The notes under the pieces are model-generated. The model was not told the origin of the DNA. It ran no database searches and saw nothing but the letters and a program-made list of their open reading frames with translations. A stretch of 64,000 nucleotides of DNA, taken from Kudoa neothunni (lineage: Eukaryota; Cnidaria). Positions within the stretch are counted from its first letter, which is position 1. Every line of letters starts with the position of its first letter. Positions 34,270-47,139 of this stretch are shown in pieces. The position numbers and the translations under genes were made by a program. The stretch lies in assembly GCA_964304625.1 (NCBI GenBank), contig OZ199838.1, forward strand, positions 15,128,001 to 15,192,000. The letters run 5' to 3'.

Positions 34270-36797
34270 TGGTCATTCTTTGAGAGATGTCGTTGGTGTT
34301 ACATTGTCAGAAAAGCTGATTTTCGCCACTAACACTCATCACATACTCTACCCTAATTGTGTTTAGCTTTGCATGTAGTATAGATCTTTTGTTAGGACAT
34401 TTATTTTGATTTGCGATATTTTTTGAGTCAGGCGGAAATTAATGGCGAGTCAAGTCATATCTGGTCGTTTTGAGGAAAAAATTAAACCCTTTAGTCACAT
34501 GATTGTACGATTTTTTGAGATTTATGCGCCATATAATGAAAAATAAAGACATTGACCCAAACAATTACGTTGAAAGAATAGGTATTTTTATTAAATGGGG
34601 TTTTTAATGAAACTTTTCGCATACTCATTTGGTGTTTCATTGACTAGTTTGTCAGCGAACCATCAGCTTGAAGTTACTGATCTCCGATCATCTGACGAAA
34701 TATGACACTTATCGATAAATGGGGGTTTTTAAAGGTCATTAACCAATACATTTTAAATTATTAAGGAAAATGCACTTGTTCATATAAGCGTGTTTGCTAG
34801 CATATATTATATTATTGTGTAACATCTGTTTCCCTGGTGGAACTTAATAAAATTGATACGCGTAAGCAATTAATAGATGGCAATTTAGAATCAATTTTAA
34901 ACATGTCGCCTCCAAATTTAATCACGACATTTCTAAACTTGTCCATGAATTACAGCATCCGCCATATGAATGTCTAATTAATTTATCAATAATGCATTAG
35001 TGTGCAGAATCTTTAATCAATTTAAACATTAGTAACTATATATTGTGTATTATTATGATGATTTTTTTGTGTTTTAGAATTTTTATTAACAAACGTACAA
35101 TAAGTAAGGGACTCATTTCAAAAGTAGGATAATTGTGAGGCATAAATTATAAATACATTTATTCGTTATAATTTTTTTATTAATAACATCGGAATCGATT
35201 CAATATGTAATTTTATCATGTATTTCAATATTTTACAATTAGAGATAATTTTTAATTGAGTAATGAAGTAAAATATATATAAATATCTGCATCATACAAA
35301 GCCCAATCGCAACATTTGGATAAATAATCCACTTTAATATGATAATACAACATTTATCATTTAAATAGTAAGAATAATCACAACAACGATTGGATTCGGC
35401 ATCGCTAGACACAATAATATGAGTATAAAGTTTGCAACAAGATTTTTGTTATTTTTTCAAATTAAAAGTAAAATTAAAAATTATTTCTCATTACTTAATC
35501 TATGAAGATATATTAATGGATCACGACATTAAGAATATGCCGAATAATCAAAAATTTGAAGTAACTTTACAATCGAATGACTTTTAAAACTCAAACAGTT
35601 AAGCTACTCCGGTGGTTATTCAAATTTTTCAAAAACATTCAAGCGGTTTTATCGAAGAGGTTTCATAAAATTATATAATTATGTCCACAACCGGCAAAAC
35701 TCTCATAAAGTTTTTATTTATTACATTTTTATAAAACCTTTTCAAGGATTCTTTACTCAAATATCAACTTCGTATACTTAATAAGTATATGAATAACTAT
35801 TTAGAGAAGAATAATATATGTGAAAAACATGCCGTATGTAGCTCGGATAAAGGTAGCCTTTGGTAGTACAAACAACATTAGGTTTTGAATAGTTATTATG
35901 TTGGATTATACAAAAATTTCATGTGGAGTTCTAGTAGTTCTACTCTTATGTCTCAATTGAGTCTTGCCTAGATGAGAAGTTTAAAGTTATTAAACGTCAA
36001 GGCAAACATCAATAGAAAGGCAATAGCTAAATATCTTTGTCATCGCAAAAATATGTCCCCTATAGACATATCTATGGTAGGTAAAATGATTATATTTAAA
36101 AAAGTTATTGTTTAACAAAAATTAATAATAGTGTAACGTAGCGACTAAATTTTCGCTCGACGTACTAAATCATCTCTTTTGGTTGCTGCCAGGAAATAAT
36201 GCGTGGGATACAGTAGATATTTGCCGAGCTTCCTCTTTTAGAGACTTAATCCATCAATCTCTGTATCTACAAACAATTTCAGATTGCCTTATCATCTCTT
36301 TAGTGTTGCTGCATTCGATGATAATTAACTATTCATTCATTATTTTTCTCCACTTTGATATATCACATTATTTGCAATTTCATAGCATATCTTTTAATTA
36401 AACTTATTTTTAGGTCCACTTTTCTAGTCTGTAAAATGAAACATAAAAACTCATATTCTCTACTTGTTACCGTATATTTCAATTATTTCCTTTTTATTTA
36501 AAATCGAATTATTTTTCATAATTCACTCCAGAAAAATTATGTCCTCATCAATCTGGAGAAAACAACCAATAAACTCGATCATATCTATGACGATATCTTT
36601 AAGCTAAATCCTTTTATTTCAGATTATAATAGATCTAGGGCAGATTTTATAATTTTTGTGCAATAATTCAAAAATATCAATTAAATCTAACATTGTACTT
36701 ACCATATACGTATGTTGCCTTACGTGAGATCTGAGATGAATGTGGCGGGGCATTAACTTTCCGAGCATTAATAGAGAATAATGATGAATTCTAAGTA
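34270..36797. other. 3' flank of UTP25 and AT-rich intergenic tract
   Basis: The +1 frame that continues the UTP25 C terminus runs on to a stop near 34410. Beyond that I could assemble no gene. Plus-strand frames near 35970-36080 and 36183-36401 have no recognisable features. Confidence 0.4.
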
Positions 36798-36985
36798 CAG
36801 CCGGACCTAGACATAACGTGATTGGATATGCCGAGGATTTGATCTCAACGTTTATTTTAAGACTTTTAGACTGGTTTGAATTAATTCTCTGCATCAAACG
36901 TTGATATTAACTTAAGCTAAAGAGTAACTTTAATTTTTGTTCTGACTATGCAATATCTCGTTATAGCGAGGTTCGACCCTGTCTG
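36798..36985. mobile_element. 188-bp Tigger-type MITE
   Basis: Flanked by TA (36796-36797 and 36986-36987). The left end CAGCCGGACCTAGACATAAC and the right end, read inward, CAGACAGGGTCGAACCTCGC are imperfect inverted copies sharing the GAACCTCG-CTATAACG pattern of Tigger termini. Too short to code. Confidence 0.65.
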
Positions 36986-39298
36986 TAATCTAGGAGCAGA
37001 TGGCTCCAAAAATTAACCGTGTTGCGCACACTTTTCGTCCCCCATTTTAAATTAATTATGTATGACCCTAGGCGCGGTAGCGATGGGCCGAAAATAATTA
37101 AACGCAGCAGATTATGGAAAATAAAATTTATAGATTAGGAATAAATCGGAGTCAGCAGGATAAAAAATGGGAATCGCGCAAGCGTAATTGCCATTTTGGA
37201 TTAAAACCTGCCGTGCCAACAGCCAGTGCCTTTTTTAAATATTGAATGATAAGTAACTAATGTCAAAAAAGCTAAATTAAAGAATCTCAATAACCTATTT
37301 TTAGTTATTTTAACTTAAAAGGTATTTTTGTAAATCACGATGAGTAATAAGGAAAAGAGAAATTAAAACTAACCGCATACAAAGGTCAATTGTTGATGAT
37401 CCTGAGTGGATTGCGTAAATTTAGTTACCTATTATGACATTAAAGGTTTGGCTACGGCGTTGATTTCTCAACACATTATTTTTATGAGGTTTATTCTTTT
37501 CGAGATATTTTTTATTTTTATTTAAAATACCCACGAAAACATCGATTAATATGACATTTTTGTGATATGAAATTCAAATAATGTGAATATTTCATTATTT
37601 TAAAAATTTTTGAACGAAAAATTTAAATTGAATTCTATGGCGTCAGTTTGCTTTAAAAGATTTTACTAAACACCCCAAAAAATGATCAGAAAACACCAAC
37701 AACTAAAAAAATTTAAAAAGCGTTAAATTAGTTTATTCCCAGTTCTATGCACAAAAATCTGAAATAAAGCTAATTAACCCAAATTCGTGCATATTGTAAT
37801 CGGGAACAAAATGCAAAAAATGATTCAATCCAAAGGTGATCTATATTACTCAGACATTATCTAAGAATTATAAAATTATGTAAAATTAATTTCATATACT
37901 CGATTTTTCATTTAAATAATGATTAAAATTCAACACTAATATTTATATACACCACGCGGGGAAAAATCTGTCCATATAAAATGAATAAAATCGGGGTTTT
38001 ATAAAATAGTTATTTGTTAAAAAGAGGGTTTTTACTAATCTATATTAAACATTTTATGGACTATATCTATTTTCAGGTGATGAAATATTATTGAGTTGTG
38101 GATGCCCGAGCAGTTTCTCAATTAAACTCGATATATTTTTCTACAATAAACAATATTGTTTATATTATTTCACCAAAATTTTGTACCATGGTCACAATCC
38201 TTGTATTTTCAAAATTATCAATAAAATCTTTTTTTCTAAATTAAATTACAATTAACTCGTCAAGTTATGGACTACATTTGGCATTTATTCAATAGCGATT
38301 TCATATCTTCTGTATCCATAAGCATATAATCTAAATCTGCCTATACCGAATATTGAAAAATACGAACAGTAAAAGGAATAAACTTTTAATTTCTCCAGCC
38401 TTTCTTCGAACGAATCCAAATGGATGGCAGATTGATAAATTCCAGAAAATGGTACTGCATTTATTTTTTTGATATACTCATATAACTTTTGTTCTACTGA
38501 AACTTAGTGGGAACAAACAAATGATTTACCTTCGTCAAGCGACATCACACATCGACGACTTACAAATAATTCGTAAACCAACGTAATCATATCAAAAGAG
38601 CAATTTACAAGCTTTAAATTGGATTAATTATTATTGGCTTAAAATCATCTAGAAATTCATTCATGAAGTTTAGTCTCATCGGAATGAAATATCCAAAATT
38701 AAAGTTGATTCATATATTCCTATGATTCAATTAAATACGTTTAAAAATTATTTTTAAAGTATGTTTATGGTTTATTCTACTCAAATATATGAAATAGATA
38801 AAATTCAGCAGTGTTTTTTTAATCGTGCTGAGTATATAAATTTAACGAAATATCATCATTAAATATTTCATTTTACATGTTGAAATGCAATTCAAACTAT
38901 TTCGTGAAGTAACTAAACCACGTCAATACAAAAGCTAAAATTAAAATTGATTAATTCAAGTCATCAATGCTAAAATGATTTTTTGCAGATTGATTCGATT
39001 TAATACGTATTAATTGGGCTTATAAAATAAACTACGAATCACAATGATAATACAATATTAATTTTCTGATCAATTCGAATTGAAAATAAAATGAAAATAT
39101 ATATATTTAAATAATATACTTATCTTTTTCCGTTGTAATTTTGTTAATAAGATTTTTACTGTTCAGCTTAGAAATACTAAAAGAATGTATTTTTGGTAAG
39201 TAAATACATTAGGTAACCATATTCAACTATTTTTCAAATGAAATATTGCATTCTTTATAAATATTAAATTAACCTTCTATTTCATTTGATAATTTACA
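36986..39298. other. Intergenic AT-rich tract
   Basis: No gene. It includes a partial member of the dispersed repeat set at 37145-37230 (GCAGGATAAAAAATGGG, then GCGCAAGCG). Confidence 0.4.
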
Positions 39299-42200
39299 CC
39301 CTCCGAGTCAAATTGGGGTATTGTTACACCCCACACTTATTTTGGATCAACCAATTTAGAATATAAAAATAATTAGCGCAGAGGCCCCGCTTCGCGTAGG
39401 CTTCCTTGTCCGATCAAGTAGATTAAAGCCTTAAGTAGACCAAGGTCATTTTAAGATTAAAGTAAATTAAATGTATTTGAACAAATAGAACAAAGATTAC
39501 ACAAATAAAGTTTGATTTATTTAACTAATATAAAAATGGTGTAAAATCTTAAAATAAACATTTATTAATTAATTTTTTGTTATAAAATGCAATATTACAC
39601 CATATATTTATAATCTACTGAACTACCAAACTTTGGTATGTGAAGATATGATCTACTTAGGTATCTTGACCGACAATTGTTACGTTTTACATAGCACATT
39701 CACACAAATTTACGTCTAAAGAAAGTAAACATAAATATCACATGAGTTTGTTTTAATTTATTTTAATTTTGTAACGCATTAATATATAAAACGCGGCAAT
39801 CAATGAGTTATATGATAGTTCTCTGTTATTCATTGTAAACTAATTTTGGAATAATTAACGTAACTAACTGTTTTTCACATAAAAAGTTAAAGAATTTTAA
39901 ACTTTTTCTAAATAAAATGGAAATTACACTGTAATCCGAATATGCTCGGCTTAGGATTTTAAAAATATTTTTTGATCTAAATTTTAGTTATTTAATATTA
40001 TTTTTTATGATATAAATAAATATGAAAGCATTTTGAAAGAGAAATTAATTAACAGGACAAATTGTAGGAAACGACTTTGTCCCGACTGTATATCGGTGCC
40101 ACACTAAGTTCGTGTATAGTTACTGTAGTTAGTCCTAAATTGCATTTTAATTAATTTACCTTAAATAATTATACGCATGAACCTTATTTAATATTTTTAA
40201 AAATGAATAAACATTACTGAGCGTTTAAAATTTCCTCTTTGGAGCTCCTAAAAATCGATCTTTTTCTTGTTGTTCACAGTAATCTCTAAATCATACCATA
40301 CGAAATGAGGTTATTCTTGTTAAACATCAACATATGAATTTCATATTAATGCTTGGCTAGATAACCTAATATTACCTTCCTTATTTGAACTAATTCAATT
40401 ACTAAATTACTTTTCAATAATTTTAAAGTGAAATAAACACTATAGTACATTTAAAATTAACTTTTATAACTTTAACGAAATGACCTATATGTTTGCATAA
40501 ATCCTGAAATCATACCACTCATATCACGTGAAAATGTTTGTAGTCATTTTGCAGGATGCAAACCTTTTATAATTTTTTACGTATTTTTTTGTGTTAAAAT
40601 AAAATTTTATCTTTCCATATATGTGCTCAAATGGAGCAATATCTCTCTATAAAGAATGAAAAATGCGTACACACTGACACACACACGGATTACTGGTTTG
40701 CTTTATATAGTAGATTATTTGTGTAAACTCTGAAAAAAGTTCATCGATTAAATTTAAAATTATAGACCAACATTTCTAGCTAACCATGAAAGGTGCATGC
40801 TTGTAAAATCAAATTCTATCGAATGTTGTAGGTGTGTATTGACAATACGTTTACAAGATCCTATTTTCTAATGCAGGAAAGCTTTTAAGTAGAATTAGAA
40901 TGATTTTATTAAATATACGAACAAAAGAATAACATTCATAATAAGCCAACATTGACATAAAGTTATCGGTTAAAACAATTAAAACAAACACGCTTGGAAT
41001 GGAATTTTCAGCAATATGAAGCACGAATGTCGCATTTTATTTTGGTTTTGCTATCATACTTCCTATCGCGAAATTGACATATCCCATAACGATTTTGTCC
41101 AATTATAACATAGAAGTCTTCATTAGCTGCCGTATTTTGTTTCAGCCTCAAAAGTAGTCGATGTGTCAATTGGGTCGCCATCATCTTCAAAAATTCCCTC
41201 ATGAGTAATTTTGAAGAAGGAATAAATTTTCGTATATACAAAACGCATTAATCAGACTGATATCAACCATGTCAAAGAAAACAATTAAAGACCAACGACA
41301 TGTTATTCGTCTAATATTTATTGCTGCCAATAATCTGGAAATCGTATCAACGTCCTTTACTGCATTATAATGCATTATAACATCAGGTTTTAATGGCTTT
41401 TCTATTGATATTTCGGTGTTTGTCGAGGGAGAACAAAGCATATAAACAGGTTTATTTCTCCGAGGCAGATATCTTAGTACCATTTCTTTGTTATTAAAAA
41501 CAAAAAGAGATGAATGAAAAGGAATCGTTCTATCTGGTCTCAAGTATGGCTGTATCTCCCTCTTATTTGAACGCATCGTTCCAACAATCGTACGTTTTTT
41601 GCAACAATTCATCCGTTAACTCAATTGACGTGAAAAAATTGTCGCATACCACATTTCGACCAGAACGTTCAAATGGTTCCACTAACTTTGACACAAAATT
41701 CCTCCCAACATTCGCAGCCCTTGTATCATTTTGAAATCGCTTCCTCAAATAGACAACCTCATTGCAAACAAAAGTCGACTTTGAGTCAGTTATTAAAAAA
41801 AACTTTAGGTCATATTTTGAAGGCTTTCTTGGCATATATTGTTTGAATTTACAACGACCTCTAAAAGCCACAAGTTTCTCGTCGATGCGAAAATCCTCAA
41901 GAGATCGAGAACTCTGGATAAGCGAGTCAACCCAGATATTCCAGAGTTCACGAGTGTGGCAAAGTTTATCTTATGTTTTTCTTGTCTCTCGTGTTTCCAA
42001 ATCTTCCAAATGAAGAGCTCTCTTGATTTGTCGGAATCTATATAAAGAAAATTGGTCACGATAAACTTGTCTTCCCTCTTATAACCCAAACAATTCTTTG
42101 ACTAGTTGCTGATTATCGTCAAATATTCCCATTAACAATAAACGTCCGATGAATCCATCGAATTCTACAGTATCTAATTGCTTCCAAGCATCACCCAAAA

Positions 42201-42696
42201 TTTTTTGTGCCATATTGATTTGTGTTTTAAAATTAAATCATACATTTCCTGGCGAATAAACACTTTAAACGTATCAATAACTTCAGTTACATTCTGCAAA
42301 ACGAAAGATGAAACACCAGTACGACTGGTCAAAATAACTTGGATGCAGTTCTAGAAGTCGAGGGTTTTCCAGTTGTCCATAAGGTTCCATTCTTATCTGT
42401 TAGAGAGTCAGATTGAGCATTGGTTTCAACCTCCGAATTATCTGATGACGTATCACGCATAAAGGAATGTTCCATATCTGAAGAATCAGTATCAGAGCAG
42501 CTGCCGCTATATTCACTCGAACTCATTTCACCAATGACCAATTGGCGCACTGAAAGATATCCAGTAATATTTGTTGATTTAAACAATAATTCGTCGACGA
42601 AAGTGTATCAAATTCATCCAAATAATATTTTTTATTCGGAACAATTTAGTCTAGAAAAATGCGGTGTGTAAAAATACCCCAACTTTACTCGGAGTA
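39299..42696 (-). mobile_element. piggyBac transposon, 3.4 kb, inactive
   Basis: The left end CCCTCCGAGTCAAATTGGGG and the right end, read inward, CTCCGAGTAAAGTTGGGG are inverted, each followed inside by GGGG...CCCC mini-hairpins (TTGGGGTA-TTACACCCC on the left). The left flank has TACA where TTAA is expected; the right flank is not TTAA either. The minus-strand transposase occupies 41008-42526, leaving about 1.7 kb of non-coding sequence between it and the left end. It belongs to the same lineage as 18288-19612. Confidence 0.75.
41008..42526 (-). pseudogene. piggyBac transposase, nearly full length but broken
   Basis: Reads from MSSSEYSGSCSDTDSSDMEH, a serine/aspartate-rich N terminus. After a degraded middle it continues with GRCKFKQYMPRKPSKYDLKF, then NVVCDNFFTSIELTDELLQK with the second catalytic Asp, then HYNAVKDVDTISRLLA (third block) and ICQFRDRKYDSKTKIKCD, the remains of the C-terminal zinc-binding region. 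The first catalytic block is not readable. At least three frame changes and several stops separate the pieces (main open frames 42586-42329, 42089-41805, 41871-41563, 41612-41199 and 41241-41008), so it is inactive. The C-terminal third is best kept. Confidence 0.8.
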
Positions 42697-44025
42697 TTTT
42701 TACGTAAATTTTATTTTACAAAACAGAAAAAAATTGTCGTCAAGTAGATTATGTATCATAAAAAGTTTTACTTTTAGATTTGAGGTAAAAAATTAAAGAT
42801 TACATAAGCCTGCGGTATAAACACACTCCATTTTATTTGGACGGTGAAGGAAGAAGTTATGTTAAATAGATATTAACCATATTAAAAATTTTTAATTTCA
42901 AAGAACGTATTACAATATAGAAAATCTAAAAATATATTTTTTTAGATTTTTCTTTTGTAAGTAAATTGTTATATCTAAATTATATCCAAAACACGATATC
43001 AAACAAATTAATATTATGCCTACGGGCGTCATAATGCGTAAAATTAGTTATGTGATTAGTTTTTGCATTCTTCCCCGCCAAAAAAGAATTGTGTAAAAGT
43101 GGTTACTTACGGTAATATTAATTTTCCTCCCTTTATAATATATAATTAGGATTAGTGGGTATGTAGATGTAGGATCGGCGACAAAATGTATAGTTTACGT
43201 TTGTCCAATGTATTTATTACATGTTGAAATTTTTCGATGAATTAACTTAATTTTAAGTTGTCTGAGTTTGAATTAAGATACAAAATATATGATACAATAT
43301 GCTCCGAGGCCAATTGATCCCAGGAGCGATCGGAAGGTTAGAGATATTACTAACACATCATAAAGAAATTTGGGCTGATTGAAGTTCTATGTTGTTGTTT
43401 AGGATTTTTATCTAATTTTTTGTTTGAAATTTCGTCATATTGGACGTTTATATGTGTAATATATGATGTAAATCGAATTAAATGCGGACATGATTACCTC
43501 GCTATAGCAAACCATTAAAATTCCATAAATTATAATACTTAGTTTTTTATTCTTTCATTAAAAAAATTATTTGTAGAATATATAAACAAAACCATAGACA
43601 CATAATTGAATTAAATTTAAATTTTGGTAAAAATCATCAACTACGGTGCACCGAAGCACGCTTATAACAATGTTCTACTGAAGTTGTATTTTATTAAAAA
43701 ATTTCGATACGATGAGTCTACTTCGTGGCTGGCATAATAAATGAACGCCATTTGAAAAAGTTTGTTCCACTCTTTTAACTACAATATTCTACTGAGGAAA
43801 AGATTTTTGTTTAATGATGGATAAAAAGTCGAACCTAAGACGAAATAAGTACATCAGGGGTCACGCATGTTTCGAATATTAGGTGATTGATGTGCTAATA
43901 GAAATAATAATAGATTGTTCATTTTTTTAAGATTAGTCGTAGATGATTATATATGTTTGTTGTTCTGAGAAAAAATTTCAAATTTTTGTTTGATGTACTA
44001 GCCCTCATTGAGATCATCGAACACC
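42697..44025. other. Intergenic tract upstream of the LCAT-like pair
   Basis: No gene seen. ATGGATAAAAAG near 43816 superficially resembles the start of the second LCAT-like gene but is not followed by a matching sequence. Confidence 0.4.
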
Positions 44026-46444
44026 ATGAAACCTATTATTATACGTTACACCTACGAGTAAAAAATCGTCATAACTCTTCAACATAGCTGGGCCTACAAT
44101 GAAATTAAAGAAAAATCCAATAATATTAAGTGATTTCCATATGTTGTAATTAGCAGCTTCAAATATAATTTAAGTTCCAGGAATGGTGGCTTGTAAGTTG
44201 GAGGCTAAAAATAAATCCACCAAAGGACGTCTACATTTGTTGTGCAAAAGATGGAAAACTATTTGGTTAACATCCTCTTATCCACTTACAATAAATCAAA
44301 TTCTTAGGTTACTAAGGTGAAAAATTGTTTGAAAGCTATACATATCAATTATGGAGTGACTTCATTTATAGATTACGCTGGAATTTGGCTTATAGGCGGC
44401 CCGTGAACTTTTACAAAAATATTTGCGTTCGGCCAGTAAATTTTGGGGGTATCAAAGGCATCAAATATGTCAACAAATGGTCGAAAAACTTCACATTTGT
44501 CTATTATTTCTTGATCAAATACTTGAGGAAAAAATACCATTATAAGCCTAATAGAAATCTCTTTGGTGCTCCATATGATTTTCGTGTGATTCCATGTAAG
44601 CTTATTTTGTTTTCGATTATCATTTCTGCTTATTTTTATGCGTATAAGTAAATGTCTAACGAATAATTTATGATTATATTAATTTTTTAAATATTAACTT
44701 AATTATACCTTACATTCATAAATTCGGCCAATAGCCAAATAAAGAGCTTAATAGATAATTAAAAATTATTTTATATTTCGTTATTAAAACAACCAAACAC
44801 GATTCAGATAAAATGTATTCTAGAAAGAATTGTAGTAAATAATACTAAATATACACTTCATATCAATATTAAAAATTAAAAAACCATATAAATAAGTTTT
44901 AGTGAATATTTTTTTCAAATAACTCGATAAATCGCATTTAATTTTTAATGTTTTTTAGCCATCGGTAAGTCATATTGGATCCTTTTACAACCACCAATTT
45001 TTACACCAAATTCTTAAAATAAAATTAATAAGTATAAAAATACTAATTTATCCAAATATAAGTTCTGGTATTTTTTCATAATATTTGCATTTAGAACGGC
45101 ATTAGTGGCTATGGTGAAATGACTCCTAAGTTATTGTACAACAATGTCATTTCATTCAACGAAAGTTGATCATTAAAATACGTAAATGCTTATGGATAAA
45201 TAATATTATGATGCTTTTAGCTTAATATTTAAATATATTTTACCTAAATATATATCAATTTAATTAAAAATTTTAAAATCTCATCATCTACTACCAAGAA
45301 AAATCTGGGATTTCGTGTTAATGATTAATAAAACGATTACGACTCGAAAGACAAAATTTGAGGTTTCTGGTTTGGAATATAGCTGAATCTATAATACGCA
45401 AGGTAATCAAGATAACCAATTACAACCATATAGCGCTTAAAACAACTTGCTAATTAATCGACAAAATTAAAACATCTCCAAAAATGACTGAAATTATGTG
45501 AAGCGTATAAAACTGTATTTTTAAGTTTTCTAACCTAACATAACTATCAGCAATTAATATGAAAATTAATTATTTATTAACATAAAAAAACAAAAACAAC
45601 AAAATTTTAAATTTATTCAGAGAATTATAAAGTATTAGTATTTGTTATGTAGGTTTTTATTATTTGAATCAATACTTTGAGGCGCTGGATGGATTGATTG
45701 ATAAAGCTCACCGTAAAACCAAGAAACAAGTTATACTGGTCAGCCATAGTTTAGGATCGTGTCTGATATCCAATTACCTTGCCAATAAATGCTATTGTTG
45801 GAAACAGAAATACATTGATAAGTGGATATCGATAAGTGCACCGTTTGGTGGAAGTACGGAAGCGTTGCGAACTCTTCTTTATGGCGACTACAAAGTTCCT
45901 TGCAATTTCCTTATAGACGCATCACTTTTAAAGAAAGTTCTTGGTGGATATCCGTCCATGTTTTATTTGCTCCCTTGTGGGGAAGTATTCGGTTGGAATA
46001 AAGTAGTTGATTTGGTGAATATGTATTTTATCAACCTACGTATAATAGCCATTGATTGTGACCGAGCAACAAACGTACGCAGTTCAAGACAAGGAGGAAT
46101 TATTGGAATTATTCAACATTAAAAATTATCATCTGATACAGAATTCTATGCCGCGGTTGTGGTGCCCAGAAAACTTGAGAATAAAAATACTGTTTATCTA
46201 CAGTGATGGGATACCAACTTTGGATTATATGAGGGCTGGCAGGGAATCAATTGTGGATAAGTGCCATGGGGAGGCTGGGGACGGAGACGGAACGGTGAAT
46301 TTGGTTAGTTTGAAAGCGTGTGAGTACTACCAATGGATCGACCCGGAAAATGTACAAATTAGAGTGATCAAAAACAAACAACACCAAGAGATCTTAAAGT
46401 CTTCTGAGTTGTTTGATATTTTTGATGAATTTTTGAAAGTTTAA
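44026..46444 (+). CDS. LCAT/LPLA2-family acyltransferase-phospholipase, copy 1
   Basis: Exons 44026-44044, 44175-44307, 44372-44595, 45653-46014 and 46049-46444 join to 377 aa; introns are 130, 64, 1057 and 34 nt. Family enzymes (LCAT, lysosomal phospholipase A2/PLA2G15) cleave the sn-2 acyl chain of phospholipid and pass it to an alcohol or water. Visible marks: PGMVACKLEAK, matching human PGDLGNQLEAKL near the oxyanion region; FGAPYDFR, the family GAPYDWR; nucleophile elbow SHSLGS with Ser158; SAPFGGSTEALRTL, matching GAPWGGVAKTLRVL; GDGDGTVN (323-330) with the acid; and His358 in KQHQEIL. All triad residues are present, so it is probably active. The first exon gives only MKPIIIL before PG, so no signal peptide is encoded, whereas LCAT and PLA2G15 are secretory. 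The exon 1 choice is the weakest point and an upstream exon could exist. It lies 695 bp upstream of copy 2, same strand. Confidence 0.85.
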
Positions 46445-46516
46445 GTTTATTAGAATCTTGAAGTATTTTGTTTTGCTTTACAGTTGCGTTTGTTTCTCGT
46501 TGTTCTCATGATGCAT

Positions 46517-46567
<51 letters not shown>

Positions 46568-47139
46568 CTGATTTTGTCAAATACAGAATAATGCGCCTAA
46601 TTTTAAAACGACAATTGTAATAAACTCCATATCACAATTAACGTCGAAAAATTAAAAGTTATTTTAAATTTTATCAATCAACTTTTGTGTAAGGATAGAA
46701 AAATAATAATTATTTTCTAATGAAATTTTATTCATTAGAATTTTCGATTGAGATATTCTGTTTTAAAATAAATAATCATTATGAAAAATAATAATTATTT
46801 ATCTTTAATAGTAAATATTACGAATATAGACGCAAAAATACATTTATGAAGAAAAATTAGCTGATGCAAGAGCTTAAATAACTAATAATGAGTAAAATTT
46901 CGCCGTTAACATCAAATAAGTAATGAACATTTGTTTCCCTGTGACGACGCAATAAAATAATTACTACATCAACTATTAGAGTTATTGTTTGTGAAGAGGA
47001 AATGAATAAAAGTATTTTATGGTGTTATGACGCCGTCACTACGGGGTTTGTAATAGTAACAATAATGTCGTGAGCAACTACCGCCAATAACACATATAAT
47101 AATAATCATCATCATCATCATCACCATCACCATCATTTA
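46445..47139. other. Spacer between the two LCAT-like genes, with microsatellites
   Basis: Contains a pure TA dinucleotide run at about 46520-46554 and, just before the second start codon, a CAT/CAC trinucleotide run at 47107-47136. Both are simple repeats; no other feature. Confidence 0.7.
47107..47136 (+). repeat. CAT/CAC trinucleotide repeat in the 5' leader
   Basis: Ten CAT or CAC units end one codon upstream of the ATG at 47140 and are in frame with it. Going upstream, TGA at 47071 is reached without another ATG, so under ATG initiation the run is untranslated leader. Confidence 0.7.

Noticed and set aside
35960-36401. Plus-strand frames near 35970 and 36183-36401 as a small gene
   Set aside because: A possible donor follows the first, but neither frame has a recognisable motif and no third exon supports them.
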